The translations under genes and the position numbers were made by a program. Positions 1 through 8,100 of a DNA stretch of 12,663 nt are shown in pieces (position 1 is the stretch's first letter; the number at the start of each line of letters is the position of its first letter). Origin of the DNA: Chlamydia trachomatis (GTDB lineage: Bacteria; Chlamydiota; Chlamydiia; Chlamydiales; JAAKFR01); NCBI GenBank assembly GCA_945861315.1, contig CAMAUB010000023.1:1-12663 (forward strand). Reading direction: 5' to 3'. The notes under the pieces were generated by a model. It did no database searches. It had not been told where the DNA came from and saw nothing but the letters and a program-made list of their open reading frames with translations.

Positions 1-931
1 CAACCCCGGGAGCTTTGGTGCAGTCTAAGATGATGAAGTTATTCTTGGACGGGCCCAAAGGATGTGTGTACTTCATAATGATTGCTTCAAAAAGATTTTC
101 TGTGCCTAATTGATACGTTGAGGGGGGCTCATCGCTACTTGGGGAGGCCAAAGTTTTATATTCCTCTAAATTGAGATTCTTAGGAGATGTTTTTGCCTCA
201 TTGACCCATTTGTGAAACTCTTCATTAGAAGTTGCAGTAGCCACAAAATGCATCCCAGCAAAACCCTCACCACTTAGATTTGCTGACGATCCCCTAAAGT
301 CCCCCACTTCATCTGCAATGAGATATAATTTTGTTCTCATTTTTGGCATTGCATAGATTTGTCCACCAAGTTGAGGAATCCAAAAAGAATTCATCGGAGC
401 ATCAGCTGTGATTTCAAAGTGAATAGGCGTTTTAACTGGAAAGCGAACATAATTGACAGTGGCAATTTTTTCTTCAGGATAGATAAACAACCATTTCCAT
501 TGAAGAGCAACAGCTTGAATCGTCACTGTTTTATTTTCAGATGTAATTGGCTTATAGGGATCTAATTGATAGGTTTTTATCCAAGTGCTTATCCCAATAA
601 TTAAGATAAGAATGCACGGAATGCCCCAGCAAATAGGCTCCACAAATCTATAATGAGCCTTATCAGGATCGTATTTAGCTTTGGTATTTTGAGCTCGGTA
701 TTTCCAGGAGAAGAGAAAAGTTAAAATATAGACAGGAATGACAACAATGAGCATCAAAACTTGAATAAAGAGCAGAAGATTGCGCTGTTTAGCTCCAATG
801 CTCCCCTCTGGAAAAAGCACAGAAATTGCATGCCCCCCGATTTTAATTTCATACGGTTGCATCAGCAAAAAAAAGAGGAGGATAACGGCAGAAAAAATCA
901 GAATAAAGAGTACTGGCTTTTTTCTTTCCAT
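1..931 (-). CDS. cyoA: Cytochrome bo3-type quinol oxidase subunit II (CyoA), 3' part cut by window edge
   Basis: 310 codons are visible and the gene continues past base 1. I translated it by hand from the ATG at 931; an in-frame TAG two codons upstream fixes this as the first possible start. The protein has an N-terminal hydrophobic segment (about residues 7-24), two subunit II membrane helices (about 52-76 and 98-118) and a periplasmic cupredoxin domain. Diagnostic CyoA motifs are LQWKWLFIYPE (about 143-153) and MNSFWIPQLGGQIYAM (about 180-195). The CuA ligand region reads GSSANLSGEGFAGMHF: the cysteines of a cytochrome c oxidase are absent, so this is the quinol-oxidising type, which passes electrons from quinol to subunit I. 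Unlike E. coli CyoA there is no cysteine in the first 100 residues, hence no lipobox. The remaining cyo genes would be expected to the left. The ribosome-binding site is weak. Confidence 0.93.
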   Translation of the reverse strand, partial: MERKKPVLFILIFSAVILLFFLLMQPYEIKIGGHAISVLFPEGSIGAKQRNLLLFIQVLMLIVVIPVYILTFLFSWKYRAQNTKAKYDPDKAHYRFVEPICWGIPCILILIIGISTWIKTYQLDPYKPITSENKTVTIQAVALQWKWLFIYPEEKIATVNYVRFPVKTPIHFEITADAPMNSFWIPQLGGQIYAMPKMRTKLYLIADEVGDFRGSSANLSGEGFAGMHFVATATSNEEFHKWVNEAKTSPKNLNLEEYKTLASPSSDEPPSTYQLGTENLFEAIIMKYTHPLGPSKNNFIILDCTKAPGV

Positions 932-981
932 AGCCTACATCGTTAAATCAAACCCTGTATAGCTAATTTTTTTTTAGAAGT

Positions 982-1035
982 CTAGCTCGCATTTCTCACA
1001 CTTTTTCGAAAAAAATCGTGAGAAATGCGGGCTAG
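982..1035. repeat. Near-perfect 18-bp-arm palindrome between ccoO and cyoA; copy 1 of a dispersed repeat
   Basis: The left arm CTAGCTCGCATTTCTCAC (982-999) pairs with GTGAGAAATGCGGGCTAG (1018-1035), with a single G-U type mismatch. The 18-nt loop contains a further palindrome, TTTTTCGAAAAA (1002-1013). It lies in the 130-bp gap after ccoO and before cyoA. It could act as a bidirectional terminator or RNA-end hairpin, but no T-run directly follows the stem on the minus strand. The left arm plus loop recurs at 12588-12617, so it is also a repeated element and not only a local hairpin. Confidence 0.75.
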
Positions 1036-1061
1036 GTTTCTAAGAACCTGTTCAAAATCTT

Positions 1062-2243
1062 CTAAGGTTTTTTTCTTCCCTCAATGATGTCGATCGTTTG
1101 AATGGGATCATCTCCTAGCCACCACGCTTGAGTTGGTGGCAAGATACGCGTACCTTTTGTCATTAGGTATTGATAAATTGCTTCAAACTTGTAATTGGGA
1201 ACGCCATACGAATTTTGCATCGTTCCTGTAGGATTATTATCAAAGAAATGGCCAAATGAGGGCATTACACTTCCTTTGCTTTCAGATTTTGGAGACCAGA
1301 AGTGGGATTGATGCCAATCGCGGTGAGGTCTTTTAATGCCAACGCGTGAAAGATCGGGGCCAATGCGTCTTGTTCCAGGAAAAGTGACCCGTTGAAAGAT
1401 GTATTCGTTGGCAGAGGATGGGGGCGCTGGATAGTTGGTGGCTCCGTTAAGCACTGTATCTTGGACAAGTGTTCGTGTTTGATCTGTGTGGCAATACCAA
1501 CACCCTTCAATGCGGTAAATATCTTCCCCCATACCAATGAGTGCTTTGCGAGAGAGAAATTGCATCCGTCCCTCTTTGAGCTGCTTGATGTCTCGTAGTG
1601 GCTCACCATTTTCATCGTAAAGCCAGTAGTTATCACCGCGAAAATTGGTTTGAGAGATGCGGTACTCTTTGGGATTATTGACATAAATCACACCATCATT
1701 GCTATAGTAATGAGGGGGCTTACCGATGAGTGTAAAGCGATCAGACCAATTTTCAATGATGCCGTCACTTTCAGTAACTGTAAACGCCTCTTCAAGCTGA
1801 GGATCATAAAGTTCGTACAATTCGTAGTAGAGCTCTGCTTTATGTTGGCTGCGAAAGGCTGCTTCCTGCTCTTTTGACTCGGGACGACGAAGCAAAAGAA
1901 GATCGGTAGTAAGCTTAAGCTCTTTGTCGTCAATGTGTGTGATGTAGTGTTCAAGCTCGGCGGGCGCAATGATACGCACAGCTTCGCTCTCTTGAAAAGC
2001 AAGTGCTGTAAAGCCGCTTTTTAGGTGATAGACATATTGAAGGCCTGTTCCGCCTGGGTTAGATGTACTGATGTAGACATTTGGATCAGAAACTTGGTAC
2101 ATCTGCACTTGGTAGGTGCTAGAAGCGCGTTTCCAACTTGGGTCAATGAATTCAGGGGCAAAAAGCGTGACACCAACAGCTGAAGCAAAAAGAATGATCA
2201 CTCCAATAGCTGTCCAAAAAGCTGACCACTCAATTTTTTTCAT
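1062..2243 (-). CDS. ccoO: cbb3-type cytochrome c oxidase subunit II (CcoO/FixO), monohaem, enlarged
   Basis: Membrane-anchored monohaem cytochrome c subunit that feeds electrons to CcoN. An N-terminal membrane anchor spans about residues 8-29. A c-type haem site CWYCH is at 248-252, preceded by an IYRIEGC context typical of CcoO (IYIREGC). The family motifs RRIGPDLSRVG (about 292-302) and DWHQSHFWSP (about 309-318) follow, with the axial methionine probably M327 in VMPSF. At 393 residues it is well above the usual 200-250 of CcoO. The surplus is an acidic, haem-free region at about 40-235 that I cannot assign, plus a C-terminal tail. The start ATG overlaps the ccoN stop as ATGA (2240-2243), indicating translational coupling. 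No ccoQ or ccoP follows; the next gene is cyoA. Confidence 0.9.
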   Translation of the reverse strand: MKKIEWSAFWTAIGVIILFASAVGVTLFAPEFIDPSWKRASSTYQVQMYQVSDPNVYISTSNPGGTGLQYVYHLKSGFTALAFQESEAVRIIAPAELEHYITHIDDKELKLTTDLLLLRRPESKEQEAAFRSQHKAELYYELYELYDPQLEEAFTVTESDGIIENWSDRFTLIGKPPHYYSNDGVIYVNNPKEYRISQTNFRGDNYWLYDENGEPLRDIKQLKEGRMQFLSRKALIGMGEDIYRIEGCWYCHTDQTRTLVQDTVLNGATNYPAPPSSANEYIFQRVTFPGTRRIGPDLSRVGIKRPHRDWHQSHFWSPKSESKGSVMPSFGHFFDNNPTGTMQNSYGVPNYKFEAIYQYLMTKGTRILPPTQAWWLGDDPIQTIDIIEGRKKP

Positions 2244-3664
2244 GCATACTCTTCTTGCTCAGCGATGCGCTCATCTAGAATAATGGTATTGAAGATGTTG
2301 ATAGCAAAAATCGTGCATCCTAAAAGAATAATAACGCCCCCAATTGTTCTGAAAAGCCACCACCACCACATTTTCTCAATGGTCATCAAAAAGGGTAGAC
2401 GGCTGAGATTTTCATGAAATTGAGCATAAGTAGTTCCAGTTCCCCAGCTTGCCCACATAAGCCCTTGATAAAAGCCCCCAAGCCAAAGAGAAACAAACAT
2501 GATGATTGAGCCAGTGAGAGCTAAAGAGAAGTGCCAATCTGCCATCCGAAGAGACCAAAGGGGTTTGCCTGTAATTTTAGGAATGGCGTAATAGATGCCT
2601 CCAATGGCAAAAAATGTGAAGGTTCCAAGCAGTGACATATGTGCATGCCCAATGATCCAGTCAGTTTTAGAGACAATTTCATTCACGTTGCGAAGAGATT
2701 GAAGTGATCCTTGTAAGCAGACAATGAGGTAGAAGGCAACACCCATGGTAAGAAAGCGCAGCGCTGCACTTTTGCTATACATCTCCCATCCTCGTTTGAC
2801 AGTGCCAAATAAATTGGTTACAACGGTCCAAACGGGGATAATCAGCCATATAGAAAAGATGATGCTCGTTGTTTGTAGCCATTGTGATTCGGGACCATGA
2901 AGCATGTGGTGTGCGCCAATCCAAGCGTAGAAAAAAGCAATCGACCAAAACCCCACCATAGACAGGCGGTGACTATAGATGGGTGTTTTCGAAATTTTGG
3001 GACTAAAATAGTAGGCTGTGGCAAGTCCTATGGGAGTGAAAATCAGTCCTACTAGGTTGTGCACATAGAAGAAACTTGTGTTGACGCGGGAGATACCTTG
3101 TGGAACCCATTCAATGACAAAGTTTCCAACTACAAAAGTGAATGAAGCCCAAATAAGTGTTCCAACAGCATACCAAAGCGAGACGTACATCTGTTTGTGT
3201 TTGCGCTTCAATACTGTCATGAAGATATTGGTTGCAAAAAAGACCCACGCAATTGTCATAAGCCCTTTAATGGGAATAATACGCGCAATGATCATCGGAA
3301 ATTCTGCGTATTCCCACCCAAAGTTAGTTCCAAGGGGATAGGAAAAAATTCCCAAGACTGCGCTAAACCACCATAGAGCGGTTGTGACAATAGCTAGGGG
3401 ATAGCTCCAAATAGAGACTCCGCAAAGGCGAGGGACAAAGAAGTAGAGCAAACCCATGTCTGCAGAGAGAAGCCATAAAATAGCTACAGAGCCCACGTGA
3501 ACTGGACGAACACGTCCAAATGAGACATACTCACCAGAGAAATAATTGGGCGCCAAAAATCCATTTATTGAGATGAAGATTCCAATGATAAGTCCAACTA
3601 GCAGAAACAAAATAGCTGGGTAGAGCATCATTTTGACGGGACGGTCATCGTACATGGGTGGCAT
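2240..3664 (-). CDS. ccoN: cbb3-type cytochrome c oxidase subunit I (CcoN/FixN), catalytic
   Basis: Haem-copper oxygen reductase core, 474 residues, about 12 membrane helices. Ligands placed by comparison with the known CcoN pattern: low-spin haem b H56 and H342; high-spin haem b3 H340 (motif GHAH, 339-342); CuB H202 (YVHN), H252 and H253 (GAHH). Y246, six residues before H252, occupies the position of the cross-linked active-site tyrosine of cbb3 enzymes. The conserved helix glutamate of canonical CcoN (FEGP) is a glutamine here (LQGS, Q318), which marks a divergent branch. A good Shine-Dalgarno AAGGAG lies 10 nt before the ATG at 3664. This site is inside a potential hairpin (see 3671-3718). 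The 3' end overlaps ccoO by ATGA. The upstream partner in the operon was probably the heptahaem gene before the rhuM segment came between them. Confidence 0.95.
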   Translation of the reverse strand: MPPMYDDRPVKMMLYPAILFLLVGLIIGIFISINGFLAPNYFSGEYVSFGRVRPVHVGSVAILWLLSADMGLLYFFVPRLCGVSIWSYPLAIVTTALWWFSAVLGIFSYPLGTNFGWEYAEFPMIIARIIPIKGLMTIAWVFFATNIFMTVLKRKHKQMYVSLWYAVGTLIWASFTFVVGNFVIEWVPQGISRVNTSFFYVHNLVGLIFTPIGLATAYYFSPKISKTPIYSHRLSMVGFWSIAFFYAWIGAHHMLHGPESQWLQTTSIIFSIWLIIPVWTVVTNLFGTVKRGWEMYSKSAALRFLTMGVAFYLIVCLQGSLQSLRNVNEIVSKTDWIIGHAHMSLLGTFTFFAIGGIYYAIPKITGKPLWSLRMADWHFSLALTGSIIMFVSLWLGGFYQGLMWASWGTGTTYAQFHENLSRLPFLMTIEKMWWWWLFRTIGGVIILLGCTIFAINIFNTIILDERIAEQEEYA

Positions 3665-3670
3665 TGTAGC

Positions 3671-3718
3671 TATACTCCTTCAAGCTCACAATAAGAAATT
3701 TGGGCTTGAAGGAGTATA
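3671..3718 (-). promoter_or_regulatory. Hairpin enclosing the ccoN Shine-Dalgarno
   Basis: On the transcribed strand TATACTCCTTCAAGC (3718-3704) is a perfect 15-bp complement of GCTTGAAGGAGTATA (3685-3671), separated by an 18-nt loop. The second arm contains the AAGGAG that serves ccoN, so the fold would hide the ribosome-binding site. Complementarity is seen directly; any regulatory role is inference. Confidence 0.5.
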
Positions 3719-3740
3719 TCTTCGAGTTTTTTTGCATATA
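3704..3740. repeat. 37-bp direct repeat, ccoN-side copy (putative attachment or duplication site)
   Basis: Identical over 37 bp to 5183-5219, in the same orientation, 1479 bp (493 x 3) apart. Read in the heptahaem cytochrome frame it encodes the same residues (YAKKLEDILLQA). It then continues as QISYCELEGV and a TAG at 3672-3670, 5 nt before the ccoN start. It therefore looks like the original 3' end of that gene. Confidence 0.9.
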
Positions 3741-3746
3741 CTCCTT
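3709..3746 (-). promoter_or_regulatory. Alternative hairpin competing with the ccoN SD hairpin
   Basis: On the transcribed strand AAGGAGTATA (3746-3737) is a perfect complement of TATACTCCTT (3718-3709), again with an 18-nt loop. The TATACTCCTT arm is shared with the SD-blocking hairpin at 3671-3718, so the two cannot form together. Forming this one would leave the ccoN ribosome-binding site free. Regulatory use is not shown. Confidence 0.4.
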
Positions 3747-3780
3747 AGCGGCTGGCAGGAAGATCCCTTTACTAGATTTC

Positions 3781-4899
3781 CTAAGAGTCGGGAGCTTCTC
3801 TATTGATCATAAATTTTTGAAGCGCCTCGCGTAACTCTTTTTCTGAATGAATCACCTCTTCGCTTCTGCGATGTTCCTCAAATTTTGCATATTCGGACAA
3901 AGCAAGCTCTTTGGCCATTTCAGCAGAAACTGTGCCTGCAGAGTTAAGGATTTTGTCATCGTTGAGTTCAAGAAAAGCATCGAGTTTAGCTTTCCAATTC
4001 GCCATGTACATAACTTTCTTGTGACGCGCTTGTCTTTCAGCAAAGTCCAAGTATTGGTCCACAAGCGATTCCAGATCTTTAATCTCTTCGTGATTTAAAT
4101 AATTCTTAGATATCTCTACATCGCGCTTAATCAGAGTTTTTCCACGAACTGCACCATCCCAAGTTGTCAGCCCCATGTTCGGTTTGGAAGCATTAGCTCT
4201 TTTGTGGATAATTTCGGCCGCCGTAAATCCAGTGACGGCATAAAGCAATTTATTTTGTACGGTCTTGAAGAATTCTTGAGTCATAAGATGCTCAGGAGCA
4301 TAGTCAGCGCTAAGGGTGTAGATGTCTTTGATCTTCTGATAGAACCGTTGTTCGGATGACCTGATGGCACGGATGCGATCCAAGAGTTCGTCGAAGTAAT
4401 CAACGCCCCCAGGTTTGCTCAAGCGTTCATCGTCTAATGTAAAACCCTTAATAACATATTCTTGCAATCGTTCTGTAGCCCACTGGCGAAATTGCACACC
4501 TCTATGAGAACGGACGCGGTAGCCAACGGCTAGGATCATCCTTAAATCATAAAAATCTACTTCTCGAAAAACCTGACGCTCCCCTTCTGTTTGAACTATT
4601 CGATATTTTCGAATAGTTGCTTCGAGGCGGAGCTCTTCTGCTTTATAAATCTCTTTAATATGGTAGTTTACGGTGTTTACGCCGACACCAAATAATTCGG
4701 CAAGCAATCTTTGACTTAACCAGACAGAGCCATTTTGCAGTCGCACTTCAATGCGCTGGCGACCATCTTCAGTTTGATAGAGTAAAATTTGACTTTCGTT
4801 TGCTTGGGGCTCTGAACGGATCGATTCGGATAGTGCATCAAAAACTGTGCCAGAAATAGCTGGGGTAGAAAGTGGTGTTTCTGAATTCATGCCAGGCAT
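3781..4899 (-). CDS. rhuM: RhuM-family protein (virulence RhuM family)
   Basis: 372 residues, close to the usual length for the RhuM family, first named from a Salmonella pathogenicity island gene and found scattered in many bacteria, often on mobile DNA. The biochemical role of the family is not established. After a variable N-terminus (about 1-38) comes a strand-rich stretch leading into VWLSQRLLAELFGVGVNTVNYHIKEI (about 59-84, given here as a description of a helix-turn-helix-like segment). Next is the family signature around FREVDFYDLRMILAVGYRV (near 110-128), then RGVQFRQWATERLQEY. The C-terminal part holds RhuM-typical residues such as LDFAERQARHKKVMYM followed by WKAKLDAFL. The start is ATG at 4899, or Met4 at 4890; neither has a clear Shine-Dalgarno. 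It is the only non-respiratory gene in the window and lies between two 37-bp direct repeats, which suggests transfer. Confidence 0.88.
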   Translation of the reverse strand: MPGMNSETPLSTPAISGTVFDALSESIRSEPQANESQILLYQTEDGRQRIEVRLQNGSVWLSQRLLAELFGVGVNTVNYHIKEIYKAEELRLEATIRKYRIVQTEGERQVFREVDFYDLRMILAVGYRVRSHRGVQFRQWATERLQEYVIKGFTLDDERLSKPGGVDYFDELLDRIRAIRSSEQRFYQKIKDIYTLSADYAPEHLMTQEFFKTVQNKLLYAVTGFTAAEIIHKRANASKPNMGLTTWDGAVRGKTLIKRDVEISKNYLNHEEIKDLESLVDQYLDFAERQARHKKVMYMANWKAKLDAFLELNDDKILNSAGTVSAEMAKELALSEYAKFEEHRRSEEVIHSEKELREALQKFMINREAPDS

Positions 4900-4949
4900 G
4901 ATAACAGAGATCTTATGTTCAATGAAATAAAAATGTTACTGCTTCATTT

Positions 4950-4978
4950 AGATGCCCCCGATGAAGGAGGGAGCATCT
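4950..4978. other. Short hairpin upstream of rhuM
   Basis: AGATGCCCCC (4950-4959) and GGGAGCATCT (4969-4978) form a 10-bp stem with one wobble and a 9-nt loop. It lies in the 240-bp gap between the heptahaem gene and rhuM. No T-run follows directly on the minus strand, so a terminator role is uncertain. An alternative pairing CTTCAT/ATGAAG overlaps it. The rest of this gap shows no gene I can support. Confidence 0.4.
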
Positions 4979-5139
4979 GCACTGTTACGAAATTTCCTCT
5001 TTTTTTTCATTAAACATTGAGTGTCATAGATATAGTCGATTAAATCCGGAATGATAATTTTGAAATGAGTCCTTCCTCAAAACTCAGGAGAGAAACAGCG
5101 CGAAGTTTTTTGAAAAGCGAGGGAATGTCTAAATCATAA

Positions 5140-8100
5140 TCAATCGCGAGAGCTTTCACGCTGGCCGAAATTCTCATTTTGAGCTTGAAGGAGTATATCT
5201 TCGAGTTTTTTTGCATATAGGAGCTCTGTTAGGATTGTGGTGCGCAAATTAATATAAGGTCTTTGCTCTTTGATCTGTTCTTGTGAAGCTGTTTCAGCGA
5301 CCATTTGGTCAAGGTAGGTTAGAAGTGCTTTGGGCTCACCTTGGCGCGTTTTGATAAAAGCGATATAGCTTTCTACAATGGCTCCTGGAATATCTGCGGC
5401 TATGATTTTTGTGCCAAGATTGAAGTAGACTGCTTTGAGTTTTTCAACCAAATCAATTTGTTTTAAGTAGTGAGTATCAATCTCTTTTGTTTCATCAAGT
5501 GGTGCTTTAGAAACTGGAATTTTCCCTTCTAAGATTTCATTTTCATAAGCTATCTTGAGTGCTTCGAGCTTTTCATAGTTGGGAATACGTGCTAAATTTA
5601 ACGCAATGACTTGTTTGTCGAAAACTTCGTAGACAGCTTTTTCAAGATCGTCTCGTAGTAAAATAGTGCGAGTCATCTGCCGAATATACAAAACAAGCTG
5701 CATGCGTAGTGCCGCCGTTGTTTGATCTCCCCATGGAGTCATGGCCGTTCCTTGAACGCCGTATTTAATGGAGCGGAGCAAACGAAGGTCGTCACGTGTT
5801 CGAATCCATGGAAGATTGGTGAACATGCGTGGTTTCGCTTCAATCATCGATGTGGAGCGCATTCCTGTTCCAGATCCCTCTTTTCCATGACAAACAGAGC
5901 AGTTAACATCGTAGTAAGTGCGAGCCTCTTCAAGATTTTTAGAAGTTGCATAGTGATGTTGAATATAAAAAAGCTCTTTATCCGGTCCAAAAATTGGATT
6001 TGGACGCGATTCAAAGTAGTCAGCAACCTCAATAACCTGTGGAGCAGGCTGCAAGATGTCCCCCTCTTTTTTCATCTCATTGATGACATCTTGTGGTGTA
6101 TAACTCCACTTCTCTTCTTCTTTATGAGCCCTTAGATTTGGTGGAAGCCCTTGATAGAGCCAGTCAACAAGTTGAGTAATCTGCGTCTTTGTTAATACAG
6201 CAGATTGTCCTTCAACCGCTTCTCCCCAAGGGGGCATTGGTGTTCCCATAACACCATGAGTGATAGAATCTATCGCCCGCTCTTTAGTCAAGTTACCAAG
6301 GAAAACAGGGTCGCGCAAGTTCTTTGGAATAGGGTAGATCCACTCTGCAACACGCCCATTTCCTTGCCGATTTGGACCGTGACAAGCAGCACAAAGAGCC
6401 TCATAGGCAACAGCAGGTTTAAAGCCCTCTTTTTTCCATATCTGCTCAAAGCGTTGTTGATTTTTCTTCCCAAGGAGATAGAGCATTTCATCTAGCATGT
6501 AGAACTTGGTGCTATCAAATGGCATGACCGGCATGATCGATTTTGCTGTATACCCTGGTGGATTTTGAAAGTGTCCAAGTAGCCAACCCTCATCGCGATA
6601 GACGCCTGACCAGTTAAGTGGAGGAGCAATATCTCGTCCAAGTCCATACTCTTGAATATAGGCCATCAGCACTTTATGAAGCCTTTTTTGATCAGCCTCA
6701 TCGTGCAGAGCGCGCTTTGCGAATTGGAAATTAGAGTAAAAACCAGCTATAAGTCCAGGCTGCAACGCTTCAATTTCTTCTAAAATGCGATTTTCTCCAC
6801 CATCAGTAATCAACTGATCGATCGCTTCTTTCTCAGCAGTTATTGTCATAGCAATTTTGGAACCTGGAACTCCATCTGGGAAAGTGCGAACAAACCACTC
6901 TGAATCATGAAGCTGCATCTTCGACTCAAATCCTTTCAGTTTGTGACAAGAGGCGCACCCCTCTGTTGCATATGTAATCATTCCTGCATTTAAGTTTTTG
7001 ATTTGAGTTGGAGCGATAGGCTTCTCCCACGGCATCTTAGCTCCCATATCCCAAGCAGCTAAAGAAATTTGATGATCCACTTCAGAAATCGCTTTTCGAT
7101 CTCCTGTTTGTGACATCAAAAAGGCCATTAAATCAGAGAGCTCTTCATGATCGAGATGAAAATTTGGCATAGTCGATGAAGAGAGATCTGCTTGTGGCCA
7201 AACAATCGATTCTTTGATATACCAGGGATAGTTAAGGCCTGCTGTAGTCAACTCAGGGCCCACACTTGAGCGAGAAAATCCAGCGATACGATGGCACGCG
7301 TAGCACGCCTGTGAAATATACAACTCTTTGCCCCTTTGATAGCTTGATAAAAGCGCATCAAGATTTGAGCGCATCCGCTTGACAACTTCTTTGTCTTGGC
7401 CCGCAACAAAAAGTGGTTCTTTGCAGCGATCAAAAAGTTCAACTGCACTCTCTATTTTTGCAAGCGCTTGCTTTTTATCGCCGATTAATCCTCCTCCAAC
7501 TGAATACTCTTTTCCCAAAAAGAAGTTTTCTGCCGCCTCTTCAGATCCAAGAAGACGCTCAGCTTCAACATAAAGAGCAAATTCAACCTCCTCATGATCT
7601 TTTACAAAGGTGTACTGCCCCTCAAATGCATCGATCTGCTCTGGGCTATTCTCACTGTTGCTAAGCTCTTGATTGAGCCATTCAAGGGTTTTTTCTCGCC
7701 CCTCTTTTTGAATCAACCCGTGAAGATGTTTCAGGGATTCTAGAGCTGAATAGTCATTTGCAAGAGTCTGTTTGAGTAGCGCTATTTGTACGCTCTTATC
7801 TAATTCAAAATCATTGATGCACACAAGCGTTTGCTCCATTGCACTTGCACTTGTTTGATGGCACTGAGCACACTTAGCTTCAATCAATGTTCCAACTAAT
7901 AGCGGATGTGTTTGAAAAACGAGTTCATGAGAGGGTTTATTGTTATATAGACGTGCAAATTGAGGATCGTTATTTGGATCAACTTCCAAAAATTGAGGCT
8001 TTTTTAACTTATGGTCCCACACTTCATATTCATTATCATAGAGCGGCCCATGCGCCCTATCTGCAACAACTGCTCGACCATTACCACTGTGACAAGATGT

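Larger units (their letters stand above)
3704..5219 (-). mobile_element. Putative small inserted segment carrying rhuM, bounded by 37-bp direct repeats
   Basis: The segment interrupts an otherwise gapless respiratory operon. It consists of one copy of the 37-bp repeat plus about 1.44 kb containing rhuM, 240 bp of AT-rich upstream DNA with a small hairpin and the altered cytochrome C-terminus. Arrangement at the 3' end of a gene, with the end restored on the far side, resembles site-specific integration. No integrase or transposase lies inside, so it would be a passenger or a decayed element. Alternative explanation: duplication by illegitimate recombination. Confidence 0.5.

Noticed and set aside
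982..1035. Classical rho-independent terminator for the cco operon
   Set aside because: The stem is strong but no T-run follows on the transcribed strand, so I list it as a palindromic repeat with only a possible terminator role.
1265..1684. 139-codon minus-strand ORF in another frame of ccoO
   Set aside because: It overlaps the CcoO haem-site region in a different frame; CcoO has the family motifs and this ORF has none.
5040..5177. 45-codon minus-strand ORF starting just inside the rhuM segment (MRISASVKAL..., out of frame with the cytochrome)
   Set aside because: The residue make-up is protein-like and may be a remnant of a gene carried by the inserted DNA, but there is no Shine-Dalgarno, I recognise no family, and it overlaps the cytochrome end.
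5722..6135. 137-codon plus-strand ORF opposite the heptahaem gene
   Set aside because: It is antisense to a coding region with intact CXXCH motifs and has no supporting motif or ribosome-binding site.
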